From Candidatus Fermentithermobacillaceae bacterium (GTDB taxonomy: Bacteria; Bacillota; Sulfobacillia; Fermentithermobacillales; DUSS01): a stretch of DNA of 37,966 nt. Of this stretch, positions 25,608-36,019 are shown in pieces (the first letter of the stretch is position 1; each line of letters opens with the position of its first letter). The translations under genes were made by a program, and so were the position numbers. The notes beneath the pieces are model-generated. The model was given only the letters and a program-made list of their open reading frames with translations. It did no database searches and was not told the DNA's origin. The stretch is taken from assembly GCA_014896535.1 (NCBI GenBank), contig JADBKE010000004.1:1-37966 (forward strand), read 5' to 3'.

Positions 25608-25877
25608 TCATTCCATCAAGCGGCTGGCCAGTGACAGTATGATCCCCATGACGGCGGCGCAGGCCAGAACGATGCACAGTTCTCTCAGGCCTGCTCCGCC
25701 CGCCGCGTATTTGGAAAACCACCACGTCGCACTGCCCAGAAAAGTGCAAAGCCATAGCAACCCCAAAATCATGCTGTACCGTCTGTGCCGGCGCCAGATC
25801 GCCATCTTTTCTTCCCAGGAGAGGTTATCCCATTCCTCCGTCTCCCAGATGGGCGGTTTTCTCCTCAAAAGGCGCAT
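25608..25877 (-). CDS. Small membrane protein of unknown function
   Basis: I do not recognise it. The protein (89 aa) has an acidic-aromatic, basic N-terminus (WETEEWDNLSWEEKMAIWRR) and two membrane segments (ILGLLWLCTFLGSATWWF and LCIVLACAAVMGIILSLA). The ATG at 25877 has GGAGG seven bases upstream; an ATG six bases earlier is an alternative. It follows the barrel-sandwich gene by about 25 bases and may be the last gene of the mutL unit. Confidence 0.72.
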   Translation of the reverse strand: MRLLRRKPPIWETEEWDNLSWEEKMAIWRRHRRYSMILGLLWLCTFLGSATWWFSKYAAGGAGLRELCIVLACAAVMGIILSLASRLME

Positions 25878-25902
25878 GCCCATCCCTCCAGGAACGCCCT
25901 CC

Positions 25903-27282
25903 TTAGCTCCACACCTCGAGGTTGGCTTCGGCTACCGTCACGAGCCTCCCGTCGTCCAGTCTCACCCGCGCCACCTGCAACAGCGCCCCCGATTCGACTC
26001 GTTCCGGCTCCGCGGGTACCTCTTCCACTATCCCCCATAATCCGAAGTACGGCGGCATCACGCACCGGACCCTGTCGCCGGGAGCGATTTCCCTGGTTTC
26101 GACCATCGCCCCTTCCCTGGTTGTTTCCACCAGGGGAAGCTCCTCGTCTCCGTGAAACTCGTCGGAACATATGATGATCTCGGGTCGTATGACGCCTGCT
26201 CTAACCTGGGTTGAGCCGTCCACGAACGCAGGGGCACCTTCCCGCTGTTTCAGGATGTCCCACGTAGACGCAGAAATCGGCACGACACCGAAGCCCTCCA
26301 GGAGAATCAGGGTGAAGTCCACATCCTCCACCCCGGTGACTCCGGCGGAAATCTCTCTTCCCAGGAACTGGACGATATCGAGGTTGGAAGCGCCTCCGGT
26401 GATGAATCCGCGGGCACCGGAGCTTTTTGCCTTTTCGAGGGCATCGGCGGTCACAAAGGCTCCCCCGACGAGTATCTGTCCATCAACGTCGTCCGGGATG
26501 TCCTCGCGCCTTATGAGGGAACCGGGATCGTCGGCTATAACCCGCAGCACACCGGTTTGTTCTCCACCTACGCCGAAGACCCCTTGCAGGAAGGTTCCCA
26601 CTCCTTCCACTACGGCCCCTTCGTCCGGAATAACCGAGACTACCTTCCCGCTAATGCCGGCTACGACCGTCGTAGCTTTAATCGGGCGTACTATGGTAAC
26701 AGTACCGGTACGCGGGCATATTTTCTCTACCACTCCGCTGGTCGGCGCGTAGACGTATTCGAGGCCGGTCAGGGACGGTGCCGCCGCGATGATCTTCCCC
26801 TCGAACACCTGGTCGCCTTCCTTGACCGTGGTGTACGCCCGGATGAGGCTGGGGAATATCCTCAAGCGCGAAGCCACCGCTACTACGCTCATCGGTTTTG
26901 CCGATCTGGGGTCTTCCCGGATGATGATGCTCGCCCGGGTTTTCGAAACAAATTCGATTTTACCGTCCACCGGAGAGACGATCTCCTTGACCGGCTCCCA
27001 GAAGCTTTTCTGGTACCTGCCTATCACCTCACCGGCCTTCACAGCGTCGCCGGCTTTTTTCAGTACTATCTTTTCAACCTGGGACGGCTCGGGCTTAAAT
27101 CCCAGCTCGCTCCCAAGGTCCACCACATACGGGTTGCCTTTCACGTAATCGGCCCGGGCGATCACGGTTTCCGGCCGTACGCTGTCCCCGGTTGTCACGA
27201 GAACCGTCCCGGGCGTGGGCAGCCTGCGCTCCTTTCTCACCCGCGCCTTTTTCAAAATCTTCAGCTGGGAACTCACAGCCAC
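25903..27282 (-). CDS. MutL-associated protein with barrel-sandwich and KOW-like regions, function unknown
   Basis: The protein (459 aa) looks soluble. Two stretches resemble barrel-sandwich (lipoyl-like) folds without the modified lysine: AGDAVKAGEVIGRY then IVSPVDGKIEFVS, and EGDQVFEGKIIAAAP then YAPTSGVVEKI. A middle glycine-rich part (ARGFITGGASNLDIVQFLG) follows. The C-terminus (APGDRVRCVMPPYFGLWG to LVTVAEANLEVW) is KOW-like. GTG start with GGAGG eight bases upstream, 52 bases after mutL. I have a vague recollection of such proteins beside mutL genes of B12 aminomutase loci, so it may assist cobalamin enzyme repair or assembly. This is inference. Confidence 0.8.
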   Translation of the reverse strand: MAVSSQLKILKKARVRKERRLPTPGTVLVTTGDSVRPETVIARADYVKGNPYVVDLGSELGFKPEPSQVEKIVLKKAGDAVKAGEVIGRYQKSFWEPVKEIVSPVDGKIEFVSKTRASIIIREDPRSAKPMSVVAVASRLRIFPSLIRAYTTVKEGDQVFEGKIIAAAPSLTGLEYVYAPTSGVVEKICPRTGTVTIVRPIKATTVVAGISGKVVSVIPDEGAVVEGVGTFLQGVFGVGGEQTGVLRVIADDPGSLIRREDIPDDVDGQILVGGAFVTADALEKAKSSGARGFITGGASNLDIVQFLGREISAGVTGVEDVDFTLILLEGFGVVPISASTWDILKQREGAPAFVDGSTQVRAGVIRPEIIICSDEFHGDEELPLVETTREGAMVETREIAPGDRVRCVMPPYFGLWGIVEEVPAEPERVESGALLQVARVRLDDGRLVTVAEANLEVWS

Positions 27283-27334
27283 GACCGTTCCCTCCCCCTC
27301 GCGTGCGATTCGGGAAATGATATCGTCGTCGATT

Positions 27335-29107
27335 TCAAGACGCCACCAAAGCGTCCATGGCGGTCATCCACTGGCGTACGATGCGTCGTCGCTCTTCCGG
27401 GTTTTCCGGCATCCTGATGGGCCTTCCCCGCCCGTCCAGCACCAAACCGCTGTACCCGCCGCGAAGACGGGCCTTAACGACTGCGCCCGGTCCCGCCCCT
27501 ACGTCGAATTTCCTCTGAGGAACGATCTCGGTTTCGACGGTCTCGCCGGGCTCCAAAGGAATCCGCTGGATCTCGCCGGAAGAGATCCGCACCACTTTAC
27601 TTCCCACGGTCAGCTCAGCCATCACCGTACCGTCCGCCACCGGCGGGCCCTTGGGAGCCACAACAGTTCCCAGGGGCACCAAAGCTACGTTGAAGAGAAT
27701 GTCTCGGGCGGCATCCGGAACTGTCTTGAGGAACATCCCGATGTGAGGAAAGAGGAAGTCCCGGTCCACGTATATCTCGGTAACTCCTTCAGGTTGAAGA
27801 CCGTCGTTGAGCATCATCATCGCCTGCCCGTACCTGGGAGCGTAGGAGATGGCTCCGCCCGTTCCGACGATGACGCCCACCTTTGACATGTCCAACTTGA
27901 CCTCACCGGTTCCCGTTTGATCGAATATGTCGCTGATTTCTCTCCTCTTCCGGATGCCCTTCAGACCCCGGGCGAGAGATCGATGGTGTTCCAGGGACAA
28001 CCTCAACGCTTCCCTGCACAAAGCCTGCTCCAGCATGAGATCGACGGCGGTCTGGGGCAGGGTTGTGGGCCGGATCATCTTGTTGAAGTTCCAGTCCCTC
28101 AGCTCTCGCTCGGTGATATCTGCCGGAACCCACCGTAAGACGTTCTCCGGACGGGCTTCGATCATGACGTTGCTCATGCTGTACGACATCCCGAGGTTAG
28201 CCGAAACGGTCCTGTAAAACTCCCCGTCCAATACGGAAAAAACGTCAGTCGTGGCGCCTCCCACGTCTACCCCAAGGACGTTCGTACCCAGCGTCGCCCG
28301 GAGGTATTTCAAGACTTCGCCCACGGCAACGGGAGTGGGCGCGATCCGGTCACCAACCCAGGTCAGAAGGGTCCCGTAACCGGGGGCATGCGACATTACG
28401 TGCTCCAGAAACAGCCTGTGGATTTCGGCAATGCACGGTTCCAGCACTTCGTGCTCGAGGTCGGGTCGCAAGTTATCCGCAAAGGTAACTTCCATGACCT
28501 CGGACATGACGTCGTTTACGTATTCGCGGGCGGAAGCGTTTCCGGCGAACACCACGGGGATCTTAAATCCTTGTCCGAAACGGGGCTTCGGATTGGCTGC
28601 CGCGACGAACTCTGCGACCGCCGCAACACCCGAGATGTTCCCTCCGTCCGTGCCGCCTGTGATGAGGATCATGTCAGGCCGGAGCTTCCGTATTCGCTCT
28701 ATTTTCTCCGACACCATCCGCGCATCATCCATGGCGATCACGTCCAGGACCACAGCCCCGGCCCCCAACGCAGCTCTATGAGCTGACTCCGCGGTGAGGT
28801 GTTTGGCCAGGCCCGCCACGAGCATCTGGAGACCGCCACCGGCGGATGAGGTCGCGACGAACAAGTCCACCCCTTCCGGTCCTGCTGAAGGGGAAAGAAG
28901 CCGACCGGCTTCCAGGAGTTTCAGACCCGTCCTGGATTCGAGTCTTCCCAGAGCCTTCCTTACCCCAATCATTACATCCAGATGCGGTGCCTCAACGGTA
29001 GTGGGCGCAGTGGCTTTTCCCTTCATTTCCCATCCAGATGAGCTCTTCTCAAAAACGGTGGCCTTTGTCGTGGTGCTTCCTACGTCCACCGCCAGGATGC
29101 GTTGCAC
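27335..29107 (-). CDS. mutL: MutL/GlmL-type ATPase, reactivase for a B12-dependent mutase
   Basis: MutL (GlmL) proteins belong to the actin/Hsp70 ATPase fold and are thought to exchange damaged cobalamin in glutamate mutase or ornithine aminomutase. The N-terminal phosphate loop is AVDVGSTTTKATVF. Further family motifs are MILITGGTDGGN, VFAGNASAREYVNDV, GVDVGGATTDVFSV and VGTGGAISYAPR. 590 aa, GTG start. No separate glutamate mutase S/E or OraS/OraE genes flank it. The only cobalamin mutase-like protein in the window is at 9866-11545, a plausible client. It lies 15 bases after an FtsX-type permease gene. Confidence 0.9.
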   Translation of the reverse strand: MQRILAVDVGSTTTKATVFEKSSSGWEMKGKATAPTTVEAPHLDVMIGVRKALGRLESRTGLKLLEAGRLLSPSAGPEGVDLFVATSSAGGGLQMLVAGLAKHLTAESAHRAALGAGAVVLDVIAMDDARMVSEKIERIRKLRPDMILITGGTDGGNISGVAAVAEFVAAANPKPRFGQGFKIPVVFAGNASAREYVNDVMSEVMEVTFADNLRPDLEHEVLEPCIAEIHRLFLEHVMSHAPGYGTLLTWVGDRIAPTPVAVGEVLKYLRATLGTNVLGVDVGGATTDVFSVLDGEFYRTVSANLGMSYSMSNVMIEARPENVLRWVPADITERELRDWNFNKMIRPTTLPQTAVDLMLEQALCREALRLSLEHHRSLARGLKGIRKRREISDIFDQTGTGEVKLDMSKVGVIVGTGGAISYAPRYGQAMMMLNDGLQPEGVTEIYVDRDFLFPHIGMFLKTVPDAARDILFNVALVPLGTVVAPKGPPVADGTVMAELTVGSKVVRISSGEIQRIPLEPGETVETEIVPQRKFDVGAGPGAVVKARLRGGYSGLVLDGRGRPIRMPENPEERRRIVRQWMTAMDALVAS

Positions 29108-29122
29108 CTCGAGCCCCCCCTT

Positions 29123-29821
29123 TCAGAGACCCCCGCACGCGCCACATTTAGCGCAGGAGGGATTGGGTATGACGTAAACCGGTTTGTTCATCAAGAGTTG
29201 GTCTGTCGTCGCGTTCTTTAAGAAGAGAAGCGGCAGAAGAGAGCCGAGAAAAACGGCGCCCAGGGCGATGCCGGCCGAGGCTAGAATCGCAGGAAGAGAA
29301 AGGACCCAGGTGCCCCACACCAGTTTGGAAAATACCTGTCCGGCAGCAAGACCCAGAGGTATTCCCGGACCACCCGTGAGGAAGGCTTCGAAAAGCAGAA
29401 GCTTCTGGAGTTCCCTGGTGGTACCTCCGACGGCGCGCATCACGCCCAGAGTTCTCTTTCGTCCGAGAAGCGACGCGGTTAAAAGACACGTTATCGCAGC
29501 CGCACCGAGCACGGGAAGGAAAGCGAGAACGTTTCTCCAACCACCCAGGGCGGCTCTGCAGGCATCTCTGGCCAGCGACTGGCCGGCGAATTGCGACCTC
29601 GAGGGTACCAGCCCGCATACGTCATCGCACCCGAGACTTGCAGGGCGAACCCTGGCCACCGTGGCTTCTACGACGGTTCCCGTATACCCCAGAACCATTG
29701 CGGCCATCACCGCCGTAGACGCCACTACGAGGGAAATGGACACCATCTGGAAGGGACGCATCTTTACCCCCCTGATGGCCAGGAGAAGGTATATGTCCAT
29801 GTGCTTCACGCTGGCGCGCAC
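29123..29821 (-). CDS. FtsX-like ABC permease, short form with cysteine-rich tail
   Basis: The 232-residue protein has an N-terminal membrane segment (ISLVVASTAVMAAMVLGYTG) and a short extracytoplasmic part of about 35 residues. The FtsX-type C-terminal block follows (TCLLTASLLGRKRTLGVMRA, VGGTTRELQKLLLFEAFLTG, LGLAAGQVFSKLVWG). It ends CAKCGACGG, a C-x2-C-x2-C tail unusual for permeases and perhaps metal-binding. The GTG start at 29821 has AGGAGG nine bases upstream. It is the third gene of an ABC exporter unit. The nearly absent extracellular domain contrasts with its 476-residue partner. Confidence 0.82.
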   Translation of the reverse strand: MRASVKHMDIYLLLAIRGVKMRPFQMVSISLVVASTAVMAAMVLGYTGTVVEATVARVRPASLGCDDVCGLVPSRSQFAGQSLARDACRAALGGWRNVLAFLPVLGAAAITCLLTASLLGRKRTLGVMRAVGGTTRELQKLLLFEAFLTGGPGIPLGLAAGQVFSKLVWGTWVLSLPAILASAGIALGAVFLGSLLPLLFLKNATTDQLLMNKPVYVIPNPSCAKCGACGGL

Positions 29822-29868
29822 TCGTTCTCGCCTCCTTTCCCGACCGGATGCCGTTTTTCAAGCGGCAG

Positions 29869-30552
29869 CTATTCGACTATCCTGCCGTCCCTCAGCTTCA
29901 CCACTCTGGTGGCGTACTGCTCAAATTCGGAAGCGTGCGAAGCAACGATGAAGGTCTGACCGTCCCTCTGGTTAAAATCCCTGAACAACTCCATGACTTC
30001 CCTGGCGGTTTTGCTGTCGAGGTTCCCCGTAGGCTCGTCCGCCAGTATCAGCGATGGCTTCGGTGCCAGCGCCCTTCCGATGGCGACTCGCTGCTGTTCC
30101 CCTCCGGAAAGCTCGATGGGATAATGATTGGCCCTACCCTCCAGATGTAATCTGGACAACAGACTCCCCACGCGCTCGTGTATTTCGCTGGGAGGCACGC
30201 CTGCTATCCTCAGGGGAAAAGCTATGTTTTCCCACGCGGTAAGTTCGGGTATCAGATTAAAGAACTGAAAGACGAATCCCAGATCCTTCCTTCTCAAGAG
30301 CGCCAGGTCGTCCTCACTCATTCTCGAGAACTTCCTGCCTTTCATGATGACCTCGCCGTGGGAAGGACGGTCTATCCCCCCGAGAATGTTGAGGAGCGTG
30401 GTCTTGCCCGACCCCGACGGTCCCTCGAGGAGCACGAACTCACCGGGATACACCACGAGATGAACGTTCTGAAGGGCAAACACCCCGTCCCCAACCGGGT
30501 AGAACTTGGTCACTTCGTGGCACCTGATTATCGCGTTTTCATACCTGTCCAC
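29869..30552 (-). CDS. LolD/MacB-type ABC transporter ATPase
   Basis: All ABC motifs are present: Walker A GPSGSGKTT, Q-loop FQFFNLIPELTAWENI, signature LSGGEQQRVAIGRAL, Walker B LILADEPTGNLDS and the H-loop VASHASEF. The class pairs with FtsX-type permeases to drive export, lipoprotein or peptide mechanotransmission. GTG 30552 with GGAGGT eight bases upstream gives 227 aa and overlaps the upstream permease by 14 bases; the longer frame lies inside that permease. Confidence 0.94.
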   Translation of the reverse strand: MDRYENAIIRCHEVTKFYPVGDGVFALQNVHLVVYPGEFVLLEGPSGSGKTTLLNILGGIDRPSHGEVIMKGRKFSRMSEDDLALLRRKDLGFVFQFFNLIPELTAWENIAFPLRIAGVPPSEIHERVGSLLSRLHLEGRANHYPIELSGGEQQRVAIGRALAPKPSLILADEPTGNLDSKTAREVMELFRDFNQRDGQTFIVASHASEFEQYATRVVKLRDGRIVE

Positions 30553-31969
30553 GGGCGAGCACCTCCGCACACGGAAGTCTCGAGGCGAAAGCCACCACGA
30601 GCGTGCCCATGACCAGCGAAATCGCCACCGCGGCACCGAAGGCAATTCCTGCATCGGCCAGGGCGGCCTTCAGAAATGCCGAAATGGGAAGATCGGACCC
30701 GAGCCAGTCCAAAAATCTCAAGCACTCCCCGGGCACGAGCCCGATGGTCGACCCGATCAGGAAAACGCCGAGCATGAGGGAGTACACGTAGACCGCGATT
30801 TGTCTCGACGTAGCTCCGACTACTCTCAAAAGGCCGATTTTCCGCCTGGACTGCGAAATCATAATGTAAACGCTCCCGCACACGATGGTTCCGGAAAGCG
30901 CATAGGTCAGAACGAGCATGACCAGCCTGATATCGGATATGGCGACGGGCACGGGCGAACCGGCCACCCGAATCTCGCCCAGTTCCGGGACGGTGAAAAC
31001 GGCGTAGCGGCCCCGGAGGACAGCCCGGATAGCCCTGGCTACCGCGTTGAGCATGGCCATTTTCTCCACCCGCACGGCGAGCTGGTAGCAAGCGGGTTCT
31101 CCCCACCCGGCCCGGGTACACATACTTCGAAATACCTGCTCGGTGACCATGATCTCGGGCCGGTTCCATTCGAAGGTTGGCCCGTCCTGGGGAGCCGGCA
31201 CTCGGCCGCCTGCCGGGGCTCCCGCTCCGTTGCCGGCACCTGCGGCTTCGCGCAAGCTTTTCGACATATCGTACTCTCCGGAGCTTCTGAGAGTAAACTC
31301 AACACACCTGGTCCAGTCCACTTCTCCGGGAGTTGCCCCCGGCGCGGGAAGAACCAGCCGAAAAGTTTCGCCCGCCCGGACTCCGGCAATGGCCTTCCCC
31401 TGAGAGATGGGAACGATGGCTTCCTCCTCGCCTTCGTGCCAGAGCCTGCCGTCCGTTAGATACTCGGCCATTGAGTAAAGGTCCGTCTCGAACGCGGGAT
31501 TTCTGGCCCTGAGGATGGCCTCGAACCTTCCCTCGGAAGTCTCCACGTAACATGGAAGGGAATAATACGGGATGGTCGCGGCGACCCCGGGAATCCCCCG
31601 AATCTCCCGGGCGATATCCTCCGGGTCCAGGGGAGACCACTCGGGTGTCTCCGGAAAAGCCAGGTAGCCCCGGGACGGGAGGTCGGGGAGGTAGTACTCG
31701 AGGTACGATTGCCAGGGACGGCCTTTCCACGGTCGCCACTCCATTTCCAGACCGGACCCCGGCGTAAGAAGGTCGATACCGCAGAAAATCAAAATCTCAC
31801 CGCCGGCAAGAGCCCGTATCTCCTGAGCAAACCCCTGGGGGTACCCCGAGAGAACGGCCCTATATGCCACCAGGGAAAATGCGGCGACGGATACAGCAAT
31901 CAAGGCCGCCGTCACCCTGGTGGAATTCGCTCTGAGTTCCCTTAGAGCTAACAGCGGGAAATCCAGCAC
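30539..31969 (-). CDS. FtsX-like ABC permease with large extracytoplasmic domain
   Basis: An N-terminal membrane segment (AALIAVSVAAFSLVAYRAVL) is followed by about 290 extracytoplasmic residues, including a glycine/alanine/proline linker (AAGAGNGAGAPAGGRVPAP). Three C-terminal membrane segments carry the FtsX signature SRRKIGLLRVVGATSRQIAV. The layout is that of MacB/LolC-type permeases. 476 aa from a GTG. First gene of the exporter; substrate unknown. The upstream gap 31970-32220 holds no recognisable gene or terminator, though TATATC sequences there might be part of a promoter. Confidence 0.86.
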   Translation of the reverse strand: MLDFPLLALRELRANSTRVTAALIAVSVAAFSLVAYRAVLSGYPQGFAQEIRALAGGEILIFCGIDLLTPGSGLEMEWRPWKGRPWQSYLEYYLPDLPSRGYLAFPETPEWSPLDPEDIAREIRGIPGVAATIPYYSLPCYVETSEGRFEAILRARNPAFETDLYSMAEYLTDGRLWHEGEEEAIVPISQGKAIAGVRAGETFRLVLPAPGATPGEVDWTRCVEFTLRSSGEYDMSKSLREAAGAGNGAGAPAGGRVPAPQDGPTFEWNRPEIMVTEQVFRSMCTRAGWGEPACYQLAVRVEKMAMLNAVARAIRAVLRGRYAVFTVPELGEIRVAGSPVPVAISDIRLVMLVLTYALSGTIVCGSVYIMISQSRRKIGLLRVVGATSRQIAVYVYSLMLGVFLIGSTIGLVPGECLRFLDWLGSDLPISAFLKAALADAGIAFGAAVAISLVMGTLVVAFASRLPCAEVLARGQV

Positions 31970-32220
31970 AACCCCTCGCCTACCTCCCCGCTCTCATACC
32001 CCCTGGAGAGCTACGACCCGTTGCCATTGGATATATGATGCGGCGAGCTCGATATCCTGCGTTCCATTGCTGAAATCTAATGCGATCAAATAAAACAAGT
32101 CGCCGGGGAGTCTCGCGCGTTTCTGAGGGTAATGAATCTTGGTACAGTCCTTCACGGCAGAGCGCAAAATCACCAACAGTTAAGTTGCAGAAAACCAGCG
32201 GCTTTTTGAAAGTTCGAAGG

Positions 32221-34188
32221 TCATCGCATAGTCGCCCGCAGCCAGTTAGCGCGTTCCTCCATCACCCGGTAGAGGGGGTCACCCTCTTCTTTCATGAAAG
32301 TCGCGTAGGCATGGCATGCCGTGGCCTCGAGGGAAGGAGCTCCGTGCTCCTGGGCAATGCGTATCGCCCTTTTGAACAAGTCCGACGCCTGGGTCTTGAG
32401 TCCGCGGGTTGACAGGACCTCCGCCTGAGCAATGAGCACCGGCACAAGACCCTTGACCATCTTCGTTCGTTCGAACAACGCGAGGGCCTCCTCCAATTCG
32501 GGAAGGATCTGCGCCAAGTCCCCCGGCCTCCGTAGGAGGATGAGGGATCTCGCCACCCCTGCCACGGCCATTCCCAGAGACTCGGCGTCATCGAGCTTCC
32601 GGGCAAGCTTCCGGGCCTCTTCGAACTGTTCCAGGGCTAAAGAGCCTTTTCCCTGGGCGAGGAAAAGCCGCCCGAGCTCCAGTCGCGCTTTCAAGCCGGC
32701 TTTCCGGTCACCCTTTTCCGAGAGAGCGAGGACCCGGCTCAGACTGGTCTTGGCCTCCTCGAACCTTCCTTTCTCGACGGAGAGCACACCCAGGCCAAGG
32801 AGAGATCGCTGGAGGCCGCTGAGATAATCGATGGTTCTGGAGAGGTCCAAAGCTTTTTCCAGCTCAGCTTTTGCCCGGCCCAGATGCCCACGCTCCAAAA
32901 GAATCTCCCCAAGCACGCACCTGAGTCTCGCCTCTTCTTCCCCGGTCCTGGCGAGTTCCAGCGCTGCCTCGATAGCCTTCTGAGCTCGGTCCCAACTGCC
33001 CAGCCTGGCCTCGACAACCGCAAGAAACTCCAGTGCCAGCACCGTTTCGGCAACCCTGTCCAGGGAACGCCATATGTCCAGCGCTTTTAACTGATTTTCC
33101 CGGGCCTCGACCGCTTCTCCCAGTTCCATGCAGCACGTGGCGAGCATCCCGTAGCAGTATGCCTTCTCCGAAGGATGTGCGTCGAGAATGCGCAGAAGCC
33201 CGAGTTCCACTTCCAGGAACCCCCGCGCTCTCGACCATTGCCTGCCTTCCAACGACTGTTCCCAGGCCTTTCGGAAATACTCTCGGGCCCGCTCGAGCTC
33301 GCCTGCGGTAAGAAACAGCGCCGCAATGTGATGCGAAAGGTCGTCTCGTCCCAGATCTTTCAAAGCCCTCGCCAGCGATGAACAAAGCTGCTTGAGACGT
33401 CCGGCGGGATGGTGCTTGCGAGTCCACCGCCAGAAATCGTCCTGGTTGACACCGGCAACAAGACCCCCTTCTTCGTCTTTGGTAAGGAAGGCGAGCCCGG
33501 CCTCGCAAAACCGCTCGAGCCCGGCAACCACCCGGGCCACCGGCCACCGCAAGGCCTCGACCAGCACATCTATGGGAATGCCCCCGGGAATCTCCACGGT
33601 GAGGCTCAAGGCCGCCGCTAGGGTTCGTAAGTCCTCGTCTACCAGGACGTCTCCGAAGCGCCCGGCCTGCCGGAATTGCGCCGGTACCGCGCCTCGCGAA
33701 TCCGCCGTCGTGCCCGCCGGCACCTTATCCCGCGACTGGGAAGCCCTGATCTTGTTCCAGTCCTCCAGCGTGCCGCGGATGACTGCACCCAGTTTCGACA
33801 GCTCTTGCGCCGAGAGGGCATTCAAGCGCCTGTACAGAGCACTCTTGAACGCAAGATCGTCGACGCCGAGGGCGAGCAGCAGATCGTCGACGGCCAGGAT
33901 GGCTTCGGGAATCCCCGACGGTGCCAGCTGCGAAACGGCCTCTCTGGAAGGGATCACCGGTTGTTCCTCAAGATCCGTGTCCTCTCTGAAAAGCTCCCAT
34001 ACGCTTACTCCAAGAGCCAGGGCAATGGCGTCCTTGTGAAAGTCCGATAGGTTTTCCCGTTCGCCCGACAAAATCAAGGACAAGTACGAGGGGCTGAGGC
34101 CAACCATCGAGGCGAGGTCTTTGACCTTCATACCCCTTTTTTGCATTAGTTTTTTGACGTTTTCCCGGAAAACCAGGGCGGATTTCAT
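32221..34188 (-). CDS. HTH (XRE)-TPR transcriptional regulator
   Basis: The N-terminal XRE helix-turn-helix (about residues 8-65) contains MKVKDLASMVGLSPSYLSLI. A 60-residue linker is followed by a predicted winged or helical segment. From about 270 to the end runs a long array of tetratricopeptide repeats, such as ARLGSWDRAQKAIEAALELA and LERGHLGRAKAELEKALDL. This layout resembles peptide- or stress-sensing TPR regulators. 655 aa, ATG with GGAGG seven bases upstream. It lies 251 bases upstream of the ABC exporter in the same direction and is divergent from guaB, so either could be a target. Confidence 0.88.
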   Translation of the reverse strand: MKSALVFRENVKKLMQKRGMKVKDLASMVGLSPSYLSLILSGERENLSDFHKDAIALALGVSVWELFREDTDLEEQPVIPSREAVSQLAPSGIPEAILAVDDLLLALGVDDLAFKSALYRRLNALSAQELSKLGAVIRGTLEDWNKIRASQSRDKVPAGTTADSRGAVPAQFRQAGRFGDVLVDEDLRTLAAALSLTVEIPGGIPIDVLVEALRWPVARVVAGLERFCEAGLAFLTKDEEGGLVAGVNQDDFWRWTRKHHPAGRLKQLCSSLARALKDLGRDDLSHHIAALFLTAGELERAREYFRKAWEQSLEGRQWSRARGFLEVELGLLRILDAHPSEKAYCYGMLATCCMELGEAVEARENQLKALDIWRSLDRVAETVLALEFLAVVEARLGSWDRAQKAIEAALELARTGEEEARLRCVLGEILLERGHLGRAKAELEKALDLSRTIDYLSGLQRSLLGLGVLSVEKGRFEEAKTSLSRVLALSEKGDRKAGLKARLELGRLFLAQGKGSLALEQFEEARKLARKLDDAESLGMAVAGVARSLILLRRPGDLAQILPELEEALALFERTKMVKGLVPVLIAQAEVLSTRGLKTQASDLFKRAIRIAQEHGAPSLEATACHAYATFMKEEGDPLYRVMEERANWLRATMR

Positions 34189-34244
34189 TTGCAGTCCTCC
34201 GTGCCCGGCTCAACGTCCAACACAGGCCGGCCCTACGGATTCTT

Positions 34245-34255
34245 CGTTTCGAACG
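34245..34255. promoter_or_regulatory. Small palindrome cgtttcgaacg between the regulator and guaB
   Basis: CGTT and AACG flank a three-base centre, about 57 bases before the regulator's start codon. Such a site could be an operator for the regulator, but an 11-base palindrome can arise by chance. Confidence 0.3.
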
Positions 34256-34291
34256 TTTGGATATCCTGTCTCCAGACGCTTTCATGTTAGG

Positions 34292-34320
34292 TTGTCAGGA
34301 GACGTCTCCCGTGATAGACT
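34292..34320 (+). promoter_or_regulatory. guaB promoter with palindromic spacer
   Basis: TTGTCA (34292-34297) and TAGACT (34315-34320) are spaced by 17 bases, a good sigma-A promoter about 65 bases before guaB. The spacer begins with the perfect 12-base palindrome GGAGACGTCTCC (34298-34309), placed where a repressor would block polymerase. Confidence 0.75.
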
Positions 34321-34387
34321 CGGGAAAACGAGGTGCTGTTTCTCCAACGGCGCTCCCTGATGTGTACCCTCGGGAGGTTTGATATAG

Positions 34388-35845
<1,458 letters not shown>

Positions 35846-36019
35846 GTACCCGGCCTGTGCACGGCCCAAACCCGGAGCTTACGGTCGGCTTCCTCGGACA
35901 TGCTATCGCGTGTTTTCCTCACGTCAGAGACCCGGAGCCGGCGTGCCCGCCGAGGACCCCGTGTCCGCGCCGCGCCAGGACGGCGGCCCTGCGCGGATTG
36001 CAGACGAGATATGTTCCGG

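Noticed and set aside
31994-32176. 60-codon minus-strand frame between the HTH-TPR gene and the exporter, considered as a signalling peptide
   Set aside because: No signal sequence, no clear ribosome binding site and no recognisable pattern; coding status cannot be supported.
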